From Pseudomonas urmiensis (GTDB lineage: Bacteria; Pseudomonadota; Gammaproteobacteria; Pseudomonadales; Pseudomonadaceae): a stretch of 64,000 nucleotides of DNA. The position numbers were made by a program, and so were the translations under genes. Below are positions 16,520-24,507 of the stretch, in pieces. The notes below the pieces were generated by a model. The model did not search any database, had not been told where the DNA came from, and saw nothing but the letters and a program-made list of their open reading frames with translations. The stretch covers positions 2,299,001 through 2,363,000 of the forward strand of contig NZ_JABWRE020000001.1 of assembly GCF_014268815.2 (NCBI RefSeq). Reading direction: 5' to 3'. Position 1 is the first letter of the stretch; each line of letters begins with the position of its first letter.

Positions 16520-18433
16520 TTAACCGCGCAGCTGCTTGAGTTTGCGATAGAGCGTCGCGCGGCTGATGCCCAAGGCTTCGGCCGCAGCCGACACATTGCC
16601 CTGGTGACGCGCCAGGGCGCCGCGAATCAGCTCCAGCTCGTTCTCGCGCAGGCTGCCAGAAGGCGCCGCGCCGTTGGCCAACTCGTCCAGCAGGCAATCA
16701 GTCAAATGCTCCAGACCCAGCAACTGCTCGCCGTCCTCGCGCATGGCCAAGGCGGTGCGCAAGACCATCTCCAGCTGGCGGATGTTGCCCGGCCAGTCGA
16801 AGCCATCGAGCAGTTCGGCCAGGGCCGGGTCGAGCGATACGCCCTTGGCGCCGAACTTGTCCAACAGGCCTTCGATGATGCCGGACAGGTCATCACGCTC
16901 ACGCAACGCCGGCAAGCGCAGGGATACCCCGTTGACTCGGTAGTACAGGTCTTCACGGAACTGCTGCTCGGCCAGCAAATGCTTGAGGTCGCGGTGAGTG
17001 GCGCAGATCAGCGCGACATCGATATCCTGCTCCTCCCCTGCGCCCAGCGGCGCTACCCGGCGCTCTTGCAGCACCCGCAGCAGGCGCGCTTGCAAGGCCA
17101 GCGGCATGTCGCCAATCTCATCGAGGAACAGCGTACCGCCATGGGCCTGCATCAGCCGGCCGATCATGCCGCCACGGCGTGAGCCGGTGAAGGCGCCTTC
17201 GCGGTAGCCGAACAATTCGGATTCGATCAAGCCCTCAGGGATCGCCGCGCAGTTGACCGCCACGAACGCCTTGTCGGCACGCGGGCTGGCTTGATGCAAG
17301 GCACGGGCGACCACTTCCTTACCGGTACCGGTCTCGCCCAGCAGCAGCACCGGTAGCCCATTGACCAGGCCCTGGCGGGCCATGCGCAGGTTGCGCGCCA
17401 GGCGCGGATCGCCACCGGCCAGGCTGTCCAACGCGGGGGATTTACTTGAAGGGGCAGGCTTGCTCGCCGGCACGCTGCCATTGAGGTTGCTGTGTCGCGG
17501 CAGTTGCAAGGCGCGGAAGAAGAACTCGCCCTTGGCGGTCTGCACACTGCTCACGCCGTTTTGCCACAGCCGGGCAATAAACGCGGGCGAACGTTCGCCG
17601 AGCAGATCGCTGCAGCGTCGGCCGATCAGGGCCTGGCGCGCCACCTGCAGCAGCTGGCAGGCATTGTCGTTGGCCGCCAGCACTTCGCCCTCCAGGCTCA
17701 AGGCCAACAGCCCCTGCCAGGCACTGGTCAGGTACTGCGCGCGGCTATGAAACGCCAGCACCAGTTGCTCGGGATGGCACAGGCCGAACAGCCGGCTTTC
17801 GATGTTGCCCGCGGCGAGCATCAAGGTGCAGAGGCTGTCCTGGGGCTGGCTCATCACCCCTTCGCGGGTGACATCGAGCACGCCGATCACCTCGCCACGC
17901 GGGTCGCGCAGTGGCACCGAGGTACAAGAGAAAGGGCTGAGCCGGTCGAGGTAATGTTCGCCGCAATTGATCAGGGTTGGCCGTCCTTCTACTACGGCCG
18001 TGCCGATGGCATTGGTGCCGCGCAGGGCTTCGCTCCAGCAACTGCCAGGGTGCAGGTCGCGCAGGCCCTCGCGGTTGAGCACATGTTTCTGGCCTTCGAT
18101 GGCCAGGACGTTGGCCTGGGCATCGCCGAGGATGACGATACCGCTCTTGCCCTGGCGCTCGACCAGGTAGTCCAGTTCAGGGGTCACGGCGTCGATCAGC
18201 AGCCGGTTGTGTTCGAGCAGTGCGCGCAGGTCGAGGCTTTGCTGCATGCCCAGGCCGACCTGTTCGCCTTGCAGGCAGTCCAGGCCATGACCCAGGCTGC
18301 GGCGCCAGGAGGCATCGATTTCGTCACGCAGCATCCCGGACGGCAGTTCGCCTTCGCGGGCCAGTCTGAGACGGGCCTGACGGGATTCGTGCAGCGGATC
18401 TTGGGCGTTTGTTATAGGTAATTGTCGCGCCAT
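16520..18433 (-). CDS. Sigma-54-dependent activator, AcoR-like (GAF-AAA-Fis)
   Basis: This 637-residue regulator has an N-terminal sensing half of about 330 residues. It includes a GAF-like part (HPGSCWSEALRGTNAIGTAVVEGRP, then HYLDRLSPFSCTSVPLRDPRGEVIGVLDVT), very like AcoR-type activators, and a PAS-like part (LSLEGEVLAANDNACQLLQV). The AAA+ domain follows: Walker A GETGTGKE, contact loop GAFTGS in place of GAFTGA, Walker B LFLDEIGDMPL. The C-terminal Fis helix-turn-helix is VSAAAEALGISRATLYRKLK. It is the first gene of the qhpF-E-G operon and diverges from the surface protein/curlin operon. It could control amine genes, the curlin operon, or both; the effector is unknown. Confidence 0.92.
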   Translation of the reverse strand: MARQLPITNAQDPLHESRQARLRLAREGELPSGMLRDEIDASWRRSLGHGLDCLQGEQVGLGMQQSLDLRALLEHNRLLIDAVTPELDYLVERQGKSGIVILGDAQANVLAIEGQKHVLNREGLRDLHPGSCWSEALRGTNAIGTAVVEGRPTLINCGEHYLDRLSPFSCTSVPLRDPRGEVIGVLDVTREGVMSQPQDSLCTLMLAAGNIESRLFGLCHPEQLVLAFHSRAQYLTSAWQGLLALSLEGEVLAANDNACQLLQVARQALIGRRCSDLLGERSPAFIARLWQNGVSSVQTAKGEFFFRALQLPRHSNLNGSVPASKPAPSSKSPALDSLAGGDPRLARNLRMARQGLVNGLPVLLLGETGTGKEVVARALHQASPRADKAFVAVNCAAIPEGLIESELFGYREGAFTGSRRGGMIGRLMQAHGGTLFLDEIGDMPLALQARLLRVLQERRVAPLGAGEEQDIDVALICATHRDLKHLLAEQQFREDLYYRVNGVSLRLPALRERDDLSGIIEGLLDKFGAKGVSLDPALAELLDGFDWPGNIRQLEMVLRTALAMREDGEQLLGLEHLTDCLLDELANGAAPSGSLRENELELIRGALARHQGNVSAAAEALGISRATLYRKLKQLRG

Positions 18434-18547
18434 TGTTTTACTCCAGCGGTGCCCCAGCCACGCTGAGACATCGGGCCACGGAATTTCCTGCAGTGTGCGT
18501 CAGAATCAACCAAGCGTCATCAAGGTAGGCCTGAGGGTGGCATAAGG

Positions 18548-18561
18548 TTACGTATACGTAA
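18548..18561. promoter_or_regulatory. Perfect 14-bp palindrome, candidate operator or enhancer
   Basis: TTACGTATACGTAA is fully self-complementary. It lies in the 385-bp divergent gap, 115 bp upstream of the activator start codon (18433) and about 190 bp upstream of the sigma-54 promoter at 18748. That is the usual distance for a bacterial enhancer site. Which protein binds is unknown. Confidence 0.5.
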
Positions 18562-18747
18562 AGGTAGGCAATTGTACGTCGTCCACTGAGCGCATTGACC
18601 CGCTAAACGGCCCCGGAGGATAGCCAATCCCTCCACCCATTTCCCCAATGCTGGGGACCACCGCCCACCCAGCGCACACCCAAAGCCCCCTGCCCTTCAG
18701 GGCTACAAGCCTTGCCCCACAAGGGCTGCACGCCTATCACCAAGAAC

Positions 18748-18763
18748 TGGCACGGCTGTTGCC
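18748..18763 (+). promoter_or_regulatory. Sigma-54 (-24/-12) promoter of the surface protein/curlin operon
   Basis: CTGGCACG, spacer GCTG, then TTGCC: all core bases of the RpoN consensus, with GG (18749) and GC (18761) 10 nt apart. The first gene begins 56 nt after the -12 box behind a GGAGGG ribosome-binding site. The activator encoded at 16520-18433 diverges from here. Confidence 0.88.
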
Positions 18764-18818
18764 CATACCCCCTCAGACGCCCCAACCCCTTGGGCCCGTT
18801 TGCAGGAGGGATTGACTC

Positions 18819-20165
18819 ATGCACCGACCGATACCCCACCCGCTGGCAGTGGCGATCCTCGCCGGCATGCTCCAGCTTCCGGCCCAAGCTGCACTCTATG
18901 CAGTCGACCCTGGGCCTTATCATCCTGAAACCGGCGGATTCGCCTCGTGGTACCAGGACAGCCACGGGCGCACGCTCGACCTGTGCCTGTCCAAGGCGGT
19001 CAGCTCGCGAGTAGCAGGCGCCCCCGGCGCACCGTCGTACATGTGTACGCTGCTGCCGACCCCCGGGGTGTTCGACGACACCCAGCCAATCGTGTTTCCC
19101 AGCAACTTCCCCGACGAGACCTTCTGGTTTACCGCCGATGCGGCCATCGTCGACGCTGCCCGTGGCATCGACCTGAGCTTCGGCACGGCTATCGAGGCGG
19201 CGTTCGCCGCCGAAGAGCCGGTCGAAGGCGACCAGGTCAGCTTCGCCCGAGTGCGGATCCGCGTCGATGTACCGGTGGCCGGCACCTACATCATCACCCA
19301 CCCCTATGGCGTCGACGTATTCGACGTGCCTGCTGCCGGCGGGCGCGCGATCAACATGACCCGTGACATCGGCATTGCCGGTGCCGGCGACTTCAGCGGC
19401 GCACTCAAAGGCGACGTCGGGCCGTTCCTGCGCAGTGTCAACGGCCCCTACACCGAGACCAACCCGCTGACCGGCGCCAGCGAACGCTACATTGGCGATC
19501 CGAACCTTGAAGAAGCCGTGACCGGCAGCCCGTTCAACACCAACTTCGTGCGCATCGAAGGCCCCAACGGCATCGACCTGCGCACCGAGCTGTTCTCGAT
19601 CTCCGGCAAACTGTCCACGGTCGAGCGCCCCACCCCGCTGATTCCTTTGCGCAGCACCTACTCGCGGCACACCGACAATGGCGACCTGCGCGCGCAGCAG
19701 GACGTGTTCGTCATGGCCCCACCGCCACCGGCTACGGTCAGTCTGACCAGCCAAAGCCCGAGCCAGTCGCTGACCGAGGCCAATGGCACTGGCGCCTGGT
19801 ACGTGCAGTCGGCCCTCAACCCGACCCTGCCCACCACCTTGGTGGTCAATGCCGACAACAGCGTGGCCATCGCCAGCAGCACGCCGACCAACGTCAACCT
19901 AGCGCTGACTGACCTGGTGACCATCAGCCGCGCGGAATACAGCCTGGCCAGCGGCCAGCTGACCCTGGTCGCCAGCAGCAGCGATGAAACCTCGCCGCCG
20001 GCGATGACCGCCAGCACCCTCAATGGCGCGCTGATCGGCAGCCTCGCCGGCAATGGCGCAGTGAAAACATTGACCACCGGGCTCTCGCCGATCCCGCCGG
20101 CCTCGGTCACGGTGACCAGCGCCCATGGCGGCAGCGACAGCGAAGACGTGGTGCTGGTGCCATGA
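18819..20165 (+). CDS. Secreted protein of unknown function, paralogue of next gene
   Basis: This 448-residue protein has a signal peptide (cleavage after LPAQA) and starts ALYAVDPGPYHPETGGFASWY. The sequence is rich in short beta-like stretches. It is a clear paralogue of the next gene over about 430 residues, sharing VDPGPY, LDLCLS/LELCQS, GAPGAP-YMCTLLP, EAAFA-E-PVEGDQ, TYIITHPYGV, DIGIAG-G-F-GAL, YIGDPNLEEAV, GSPFNTNFVRIEGP and the C-terminal SVTVTSAHGGSD. Two conserved cysteines (in LDLC and YMC) may form a disulfide in the mature protein. I recognise no named domain. It lacks the tandem repeats of its neighbour. It heads a sigma-54 operon ending in curlin-type genes, so a cell-surface or fibre-associated role is inferred. 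Confidence 0.8.
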   Translation: MHRPIPHPLAVAILAGMLQLPAQAALYAVDPGPYHPETGGFASWYQDSHGRTLDLCLSKAVSSRVAGAPGAPSYMCTLLPTPGVFDDTQPIVFPSNFPDETFWFTADAAIVDAARGIDLSFGTAIEAAFAAEEPVEGDQVSFARVRIRVDVPVAGTYIITHPYGVDVFDVPAAGGRAINMTRDIGIAGAGDFSGALKGDVGPFLRSVNGPYTETNPLTGASERYIGDPNLEEAVTGSPFNTNFVRIEGPNGIDLRTELFSISGKLSTVERPTPLIPLRSTYSRHTDNGDLRAQQDVFVMAPPPPATVSLTSQSPSQSLTEANGTGAWYVQSALNPTLPTTLVVNADNSVAIASSTPTNVNLALTDLVTISRAEYSLASGQLTLVASSSDETSPPAMTASTLNGALIGSLAGNGAVKTLTTGLSPIPPASVTVTSAHGGSDSEDVVLVP

Positions 20166-20197
20166 ACAGACAACGGCCGTACCTCCAAGGAGGCATC

Positions 20198-22429
20198 ATG
20201 AACACATGGTCACGCCGCACGCTGTACGCAGCCGGGCTCTCCTTTACCCTGAGCAGCGTGGCCTGGGCCGCGCTCAGCGAAGTCGATCCTGGTCCCTATA
20301 CCTTGGCCACCGGGCGCTACCCGATGTGGTACAAGGACGCCAACGACCTGGCCCTCGAACTGTGCCAATCGCGCGCTACCAGCTCGCGGGCACCCGGTGC
20401 GCCTGGTGCACCTGCCTACATGTGCACCCTGCTGCCAGAGCCAGGCATCTATGACGATGCCCTGCCACTGGTGTTCCCGGATAACTGGCCGCCAGAAATG
20501 TTCTGGTTCCTGGCCGAGACGTCGATACCGCAAGTGGGTAATAGCGGCTACGAGCTGGAAGTCTATGTGGCCGGTATCGAGGCGGCATTCGCCTCGGAGA
20601 ATCCGGTCGATGGCGACCAGCAGAGCTTCGCCCGCATCCGCATCCGCGCCTCGGTACCCACTGCCGGCACCTACACCATCACCCACCCCTACGGGGTCGA
20701 GAGGGTCACGGTCGCGGCAGGTGGACGGCGTGCGATCAACATCACCCGCGACATCGGCATCGGCGCCCCAGGCAACTTTACCGGTGCACTCAACGGCAAC
20801 ATCGGGCCGTTCCTGCAGCGCGCCGCCGGCCTGGTGACCGAGGTCAACCCGGACACCAGCGCCATCGAGACCTTCATCGGCGATCCCAACCTCACCGAGG
20901 CGGTCGTCGGCAGCCCGTTCAATACCAACTTCGTGCGCATCGAGGGCCCTCCTGGGCAGATCGAAACCAACCTCTTCAGCGTCTCCGGCAAGGTGCTCGA
21001 CCCGCGTGAGCAAACCCCGGCGGAGCTGCAACGTGCCACCTACCAGCGCAACGGCGCCGGTACCCGCGTCGAGGTCTTCGCCAAGGCGCCGAACAGCGCC
21101 AGCCTGTGCCTGCGCAATGGCCTGGCGCTGGTCGGCTCACCGGCCTCCCCTTGCCAATTCAGCATGTTGGCCGACAACAACGGGCTGTTCTTCAACCAGC
21201 AATTGACCCAGGCCGCACCGCCGCCAGTGGTGGTGGTCACCGCCAGCAGCGCGACCGGCGCCACCCGCCCGACTTCGCTGTCGAGCAAACTCACCGACGT
21301 GGTCAAGGTGCGCACCGCACGCTATGACTGGGCCAACAAACGCCTGCTGATCGAAGCCAGCTCCAGCGATGAAGTGCAGGTGCCTGACCTGGTCGCCCAA
21401 GGCTACGGGCGCATGTCCAAATCCGGCACGCTGCAAAGCCTGACGGTCAATGGCCTGACCCAGCCTCCAGCAACGGTCACCGTCAAGTCCGCCCACGGCG
21501 GCAGCGATGTCGAGCCGGTGATCGTAGTCGGCAGCGCACCGGTCGAAGCCGAGAACCAGCCACCGCTGGCCCAGGCCGACGGCGGCAGTACCAGTGTCGG
21601 CGTGCCGCTGACCCTGAACCTGCTGGCCAACGACAGCGACCCGGACCTCAACGTGCCCCTGGCGATCACCGACCTGACCCAACCCGGCACCGGTCTGGGC
21701 TCGGTGGTGCTCAACGGCACGACCGCGATCACCTACACCCCACCGCCCGGCGCTGCCTCGCCACTGGTGGCCATCTTCAGCTACCGCGCCCAGGACAGCA
21801 AAGGCCTGAAATCGGAGCTGACCACGGTGACCATCAACGTCGCGCCCAACCAGGCACCCACTGCGGTTGCTGAAACCGTCACTACCCTGGGCGTACCGCT
21901 GACCATCAACGTGTTGACCAACGACACCGACCTGGAAGGCAACCTGCCATTGACCGTCGCCAGCGTCGGCCAACCAGCACCTGGTCGAGGCACCGTGACC
22001 ACCGATGGCACCACAGTCACCTATACCCCGCCAACCACCGTCACCACGGCCTTCACCACGACCTTCACCTATGTGGTGCGTGACGCGGTTGGGGCGTTGT
22101 CCAGCCCAGGCACGGTCACGGTACAGGTGTCGCCACGCCCAGTCGCAGAGAACTTCGCGGTAACCGCCGCCACGGTCTCGGCGCGCTCCAACAACCGTTA
22201 CAACTGGGACATCAGCGGCACCTCGTCGGTGACCACCGGCAACACCATCACCGTGCAGGTGACCACGCCGAACGGCCTGGTAACCCTGGGCACCACAACG
22301 GTACCGGTGACCGGTCGCTGGCGCCTGGCGGTGAGCAACAGCACCACGGTGATCCCAACGGCCACGCCATCGGCCACCGTGCGCAGTAGCCAAGGCACTA
22401 CCCGCACCGTGCCAGTGGTCGTGCAGTAA
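20198..22429 (+). CDS. Secreted multi-domain protein with cadherin-like repeats, paralogue of previous gene
   Basis: The ATG at 20198 follows a strong AAGGAGG; an ATG at 20162 overlapping the previous stop lacks a comparable site. The protein has 743 residues with a signal peptide ending SVAWA. Residues 25 to about 450 are paralogous to the preceding protein, including the Cys pair. Then come two tandem repeats of about 95 residues (about 452-547 and 548-645). They begin NQPPLAQADGGSTSVGVPL and NQAPTAVAETVTTLGVPL and each has an asp-rich LLANDSDPD or VLTNDTDLE, typical of bacterial cadherin-like Big/tandem-95 adhesin domains that often bind calcium. A further beta-rich segment ends the chain. 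A role as adhesin or fibre anchor is inferred; no LPxTG, autotransporter or type I signal is obvious. Confidence 0.8.
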   Translation: MNTWSRRTLYAAGLSFTLSSVAWAALSEVDPGPYTLATGRYPMWYKDANDLALELCQSRATSSRAPGAPGAPAYMCTLLPEPGIYDDALPLVFPDNWPPEMFWFLAETSIPQVGNSGYELEVYVAGIEAAFASENPVDGDQQSFARIRIRASVPTAGTYTITHPYGVERVTVAAGGRRAINITRDIGIGAPGNFTGALNGNIGPFLQRAAGLVTEVNPDTSAIETFIGDPNLTEAVVGSPFNTNFVRIEGPPGQIETNLFSVSGKVLDPREQTPAELQRATYQRNGAGTRVEVFAKAPNSASLCLRNGLALVGSPASPCQFSMLADNNGLFFNQQLTQAAPPPVVVVTASSATGATRPTSLSSKLTDVVKVRTARYDWANKRLLIEASSSDEVQVPDLVAQGYGRMSKSGTLQSLTVNGLTQPPATVTVKSAHGGSDVEPVIVVGSAPVEAENQPPLAQADGGSTSVGVPLTLNLLANDSDPDLNVPLAITDLTQPGTGLGSVVLNGTTAITYTPPPGAASPLVAIFSYRAQDSKGLKSELTTVTINVAPNQAPTAVAETVTTLGVPLTINVLTNDTDLEGNLPLTVASVGQPAPGRGTVTTDGTTVTYTPPTTVTTAFTTTFTYVVRDAVGALSSPGTVTVQVSPRPVAENFAVTAATVSARSNNRYNWDISGTSSVTTGNTITVQVTTPNGLVTLGTTTVPVTGRWRLAVSNSTTVIPTATPSATVRSSQGTTRTVPVVVQ

Positions 22430-22449
22430 CAGCTGCCAAGGAGAACGCC

Positions 22450-22923
22450 ATGAACCGCCTGTACCCGCTGCTGCTGTGCCTGGCCCTGAGTGGCCAGGCT
22501 GCCTGGGCCGACGACCTGATGGACAACGCCGACCTTGCCGCCGGCAACGACCTTGGCGAACCGCTGATCGTGCGCCTGCTACCGGCAGGTTCGGGCCAGG
22601 CAGCAGTCATCGAGCAGCAAGGCACGGGCAACCGCGCCGCCCTCGACCAGAACGGTCAGGCCCTGCTGGGCCGGATCGTCCAGGCCGGGGGCGCGCAGGA
22701 GGCGTACATCCTGCAAGACGGCAACGACCTGATGGCCTCGATCAGCCAACAGGGTTACGGCAACTCCGCATCGATCCGCCAGAGCGGCAGTAGCAACAGT
22801 GCTGCGATCGAGCAGATCGGCAACAACAACAGCGCCAGCATCGAGCAGGCCGGCACGGGGCTGACCAGCGCCGTGACCCAAGCCGGCAATGGCCAACACG
22901 TACAGATCACCCAATATCGATAG
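22450..22923 (+). CDS. Curlin-repeat protein, CsgB-like (minor/nucleator type)
   Basis: This 157-residue protein has a signal peptide ending AAWA, then DDLMDNADLAAG, followed by about seven imperfect curlin repeats. Their pattern is Gln-x-Gly-x-x-Asn-x-Ala-x-x-x-Gln: IEQQGTGNRAALDQNG, ISQQGYGNSASIRQSGSSN, IEQIGNNNSASIEQAG, VTQAGNGQHVQITQYR. The chain ends in a short Arg-containing repeat, as in CsgB. It precedes a much larger curlin gene, as csgB precedes csgA in curli operons, so it may nucleate fibre growth on the cell surface. No csgC, D, E, F or G gene lies near. Ribosome-binding site AAGGAGA. Confidence 0.83.
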   Translation: MNRLYPLLLCLALSGQAAWADDLMDNADLAAGNDLGEPLIVRLLPAGSGQAAVIEQQGTGNRAALDQNGQALLGRIVQAGGAQEAYILQDGNDLMASISQQGYGNSASIRQSGSSNSAAIEQIGNNNSASIEQAGTGLTSAVTQAGNGQHVQITQYR

Positions 22924-22939
22924 ACCTGGAGGCACCACC

Positions 22940-24385
22940 ATGTTCAAGCTCGCACCTTTAAGCGCCGCGATAGTCCTGACCCTGGCCGGCCAGGTCATGG
23001 CCGACGACAGCACCTCGACGCAAAACCAGCTCGGCGCCGACAACAGCGCTGAAGTCAAACAGACCCAGTCGTCGTTCGCCTCGGCAACCCAGAACCAGAC
23101 TGGCCAAGGCCACTACCACGTAGCCGTGCAGGACAACAGCACCAGCCACATCAACCAGAGCGCCACCGGCTCGAAGAACGCCGGCTACGGCGAGCAACTG
23201 TTCGAGCAAGGCAGCCAGATCACCCAGCAATCGGGTGGCAGCCTCAACGACAGTTTGTCCAGTCAGTCTGTAGGTGAAAGCAACCAGTCCTTGCAGACCC
23301 AACAAGGCAGTGCCAACAAATCGATCGTGTTCCAGGACACCCAAGTGGGCAGCCACGCCACCACCATGCAGTGGGGCGACCGTAACGAGGCGGTGGTCGA
23401 GCAAATGTTCGGTGGTACCAACAACAGCGCGCTGATCATGCAAGGGGGTACCGACAACTTTGCCGCCGCAGAGCACCTCTATCATCAGGACGGGAATATC
23501 CAGATCTTCCAAGAGGGCAAGGGCAACTGGGCCTACGGCGACCAGCGTGATGGTTTTGCCGGAGTCATCGGCATCAACCAGCATGGCGACGGCAACTCGG
23601 TGGAGGTCTGGCAAGGCAATCAGACCGACAGCCAGGCCAGCGTCAACCAGAGCGGCGAGCGCAACGAAGGCTACATCGACCAGAGCTTCGGCGAAGCCAA
23701 CCTGGCCAGCCTGAGCCAGAGCGGCACCGCCAACGCCAGCTGGTCCGATCAGTTCGAGACCAACAACTCGGTCACCAGTATTTCGCAGAACGGCAACAAC
23801 AACCTGCACTTCACCTACCAGACCGGCGACAACCACAACCTGAGCATCACCACCACCGGCAATGGCAACAAGATCATGGCCAGCAATTGGAAGGGTGACA
23901 AAGCCGGGGGCCAGTTCGGTACTGCGCAACGCGCCGAAATCAACCAGAACGGCTCGCTCAACAGCGTCAACCTGACCCAGGACGGCGCCAACCAACTCGC
24001 CCGCCTCAACCAGAAAGGCGTGGGCAACGAGATGCAAACCAATCAGGTCGACAGCAACAACGAGCTGTACTTCGAACAGAACGGCACCGACAACCTGCTG
24101 ATCGCCGATCAGCGCGGCACCGACAACTACGCCACCGGCCTTTCCGCTGGCACCGGTAACACCATCACCCTGGAGCAATCGGGCTACAGCAACCAGAGCT
24201 ATACCAACCAGCTGTATGGCAGCGGTAACGAGGCCACCCTCAAACAGACCGACAGCTACAACGTCGCCTACGTGACCCAAGGCGGCAATGCCAACCAGGC
24301 ATTCGTCGACCAGAGCGGCGCCAACCAGAGCGCCACCATCACCCAATTCGGCAACGCCAACCTGGCGACCGTCAACCAGCAGTAA
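22940..24385 (+). CDS. Large curlin-repeat protein, CsgA-like (major fibre subunit type)
   Basis: The ATG at 22940 follows CTGGAGG; the open frame upstream only covers the end of the CsgB-like gene. The protein has 481 residues, about three times E. coli CsgA. A signal peptide (ending QVMA, then DDSTS) leads into about twenty degenerate repeats of 20-25 residues rich in Gln, Asn, Gly and Ser, for example INQNGSLNSVNLTQDGANQ, LNQKGVGNEMQTNQ, LEQSGYSNQSYTNQ, ITQFGNANLATVNQQ. There is no Cys in the mature chain. The repeats predict a stacked beta-solenoid amyloid fibre. It is last in the operon and followed by a strong terminator. Export would need a CsgG-like pore not present in this window. 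Confidence 0.85.
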   Translation: MFKLAPLSAAIVLTLAGQVMADDSTSTQNQLGADNSAEVKQTQSSFASATQNQTGQGHYHVAVQDNSTSHINQSATGSKNAGYGEQLFEQGSQITQQSGGSLNDSLSSQSVGESNQSLQTQQGSANKSIVFQDTQVGSHATTMQWGDRNEAVVEQMFGGTNNSALIMQGGTDNFAAAEHLYHQDGNIQIFQEGKGNWAYGDQRDGFAGVIGINQHGDGNSVEVWQGNQTDSQASVNQSGERNEGYIDQSFGEANLASLSQSGTANASWSDQFETNNSVTSISQNGNNNLHFTYQTGDNHNLSITTTGNGNKIMASNWKGDKAGGQFGTAQRAEINQNGSLNSVNLTQDGANQLARLNQKGVGNEMQTNQVDSNNELYFEQNGTDNLLIADQRGTDNYATGLSAGTGNTITLEQSGYSNQSYTNQLYGSGNEATLKQTDSYNVAYVTQGGNANQAFVDQSGANQSATITQFGNANLATVNQQ

Positions 24386-24397
24386 TCCCTCCCCCTT

Positions 24398-24437
24398 GGA
24401 CCGTGGCGCTCACTCCCTGGCGCCGCGGTTCCTTTTT
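24398..24437 (+). terminator. Intrinsic terminator of the curlin operon
   Basis: GGACCGTGGCGC pairs with GCGCCGCGGTTCC (one bulge, one G-T pair) and is followed by TTTTT. It begins 12 nt after the CsgA-like stop codon. Confidence 0.85.
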
Positions 24438-24507
24438 ATCGCCTCTGGCGCTGTGGTGATTGGCCGACAGCGATACAATGCGCCTACCTCCCCCCGAAGC
24501 CACCGGC

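Noticed and set aside
20162..20197. ATG at 20162 as start of the second secreted paralogue
   Set aside because: It overlaps the previous stop codon, lacks a ribosome-binding site, and would put extra residues ahead of the signal peptide. ATG 20198 follows AAGGAGG.
24398..24507. Small RNA between the curlin genes and alkB
   Set aside because: The structure is explained by the intrinsic terminator; no separate promoter could be recognised.
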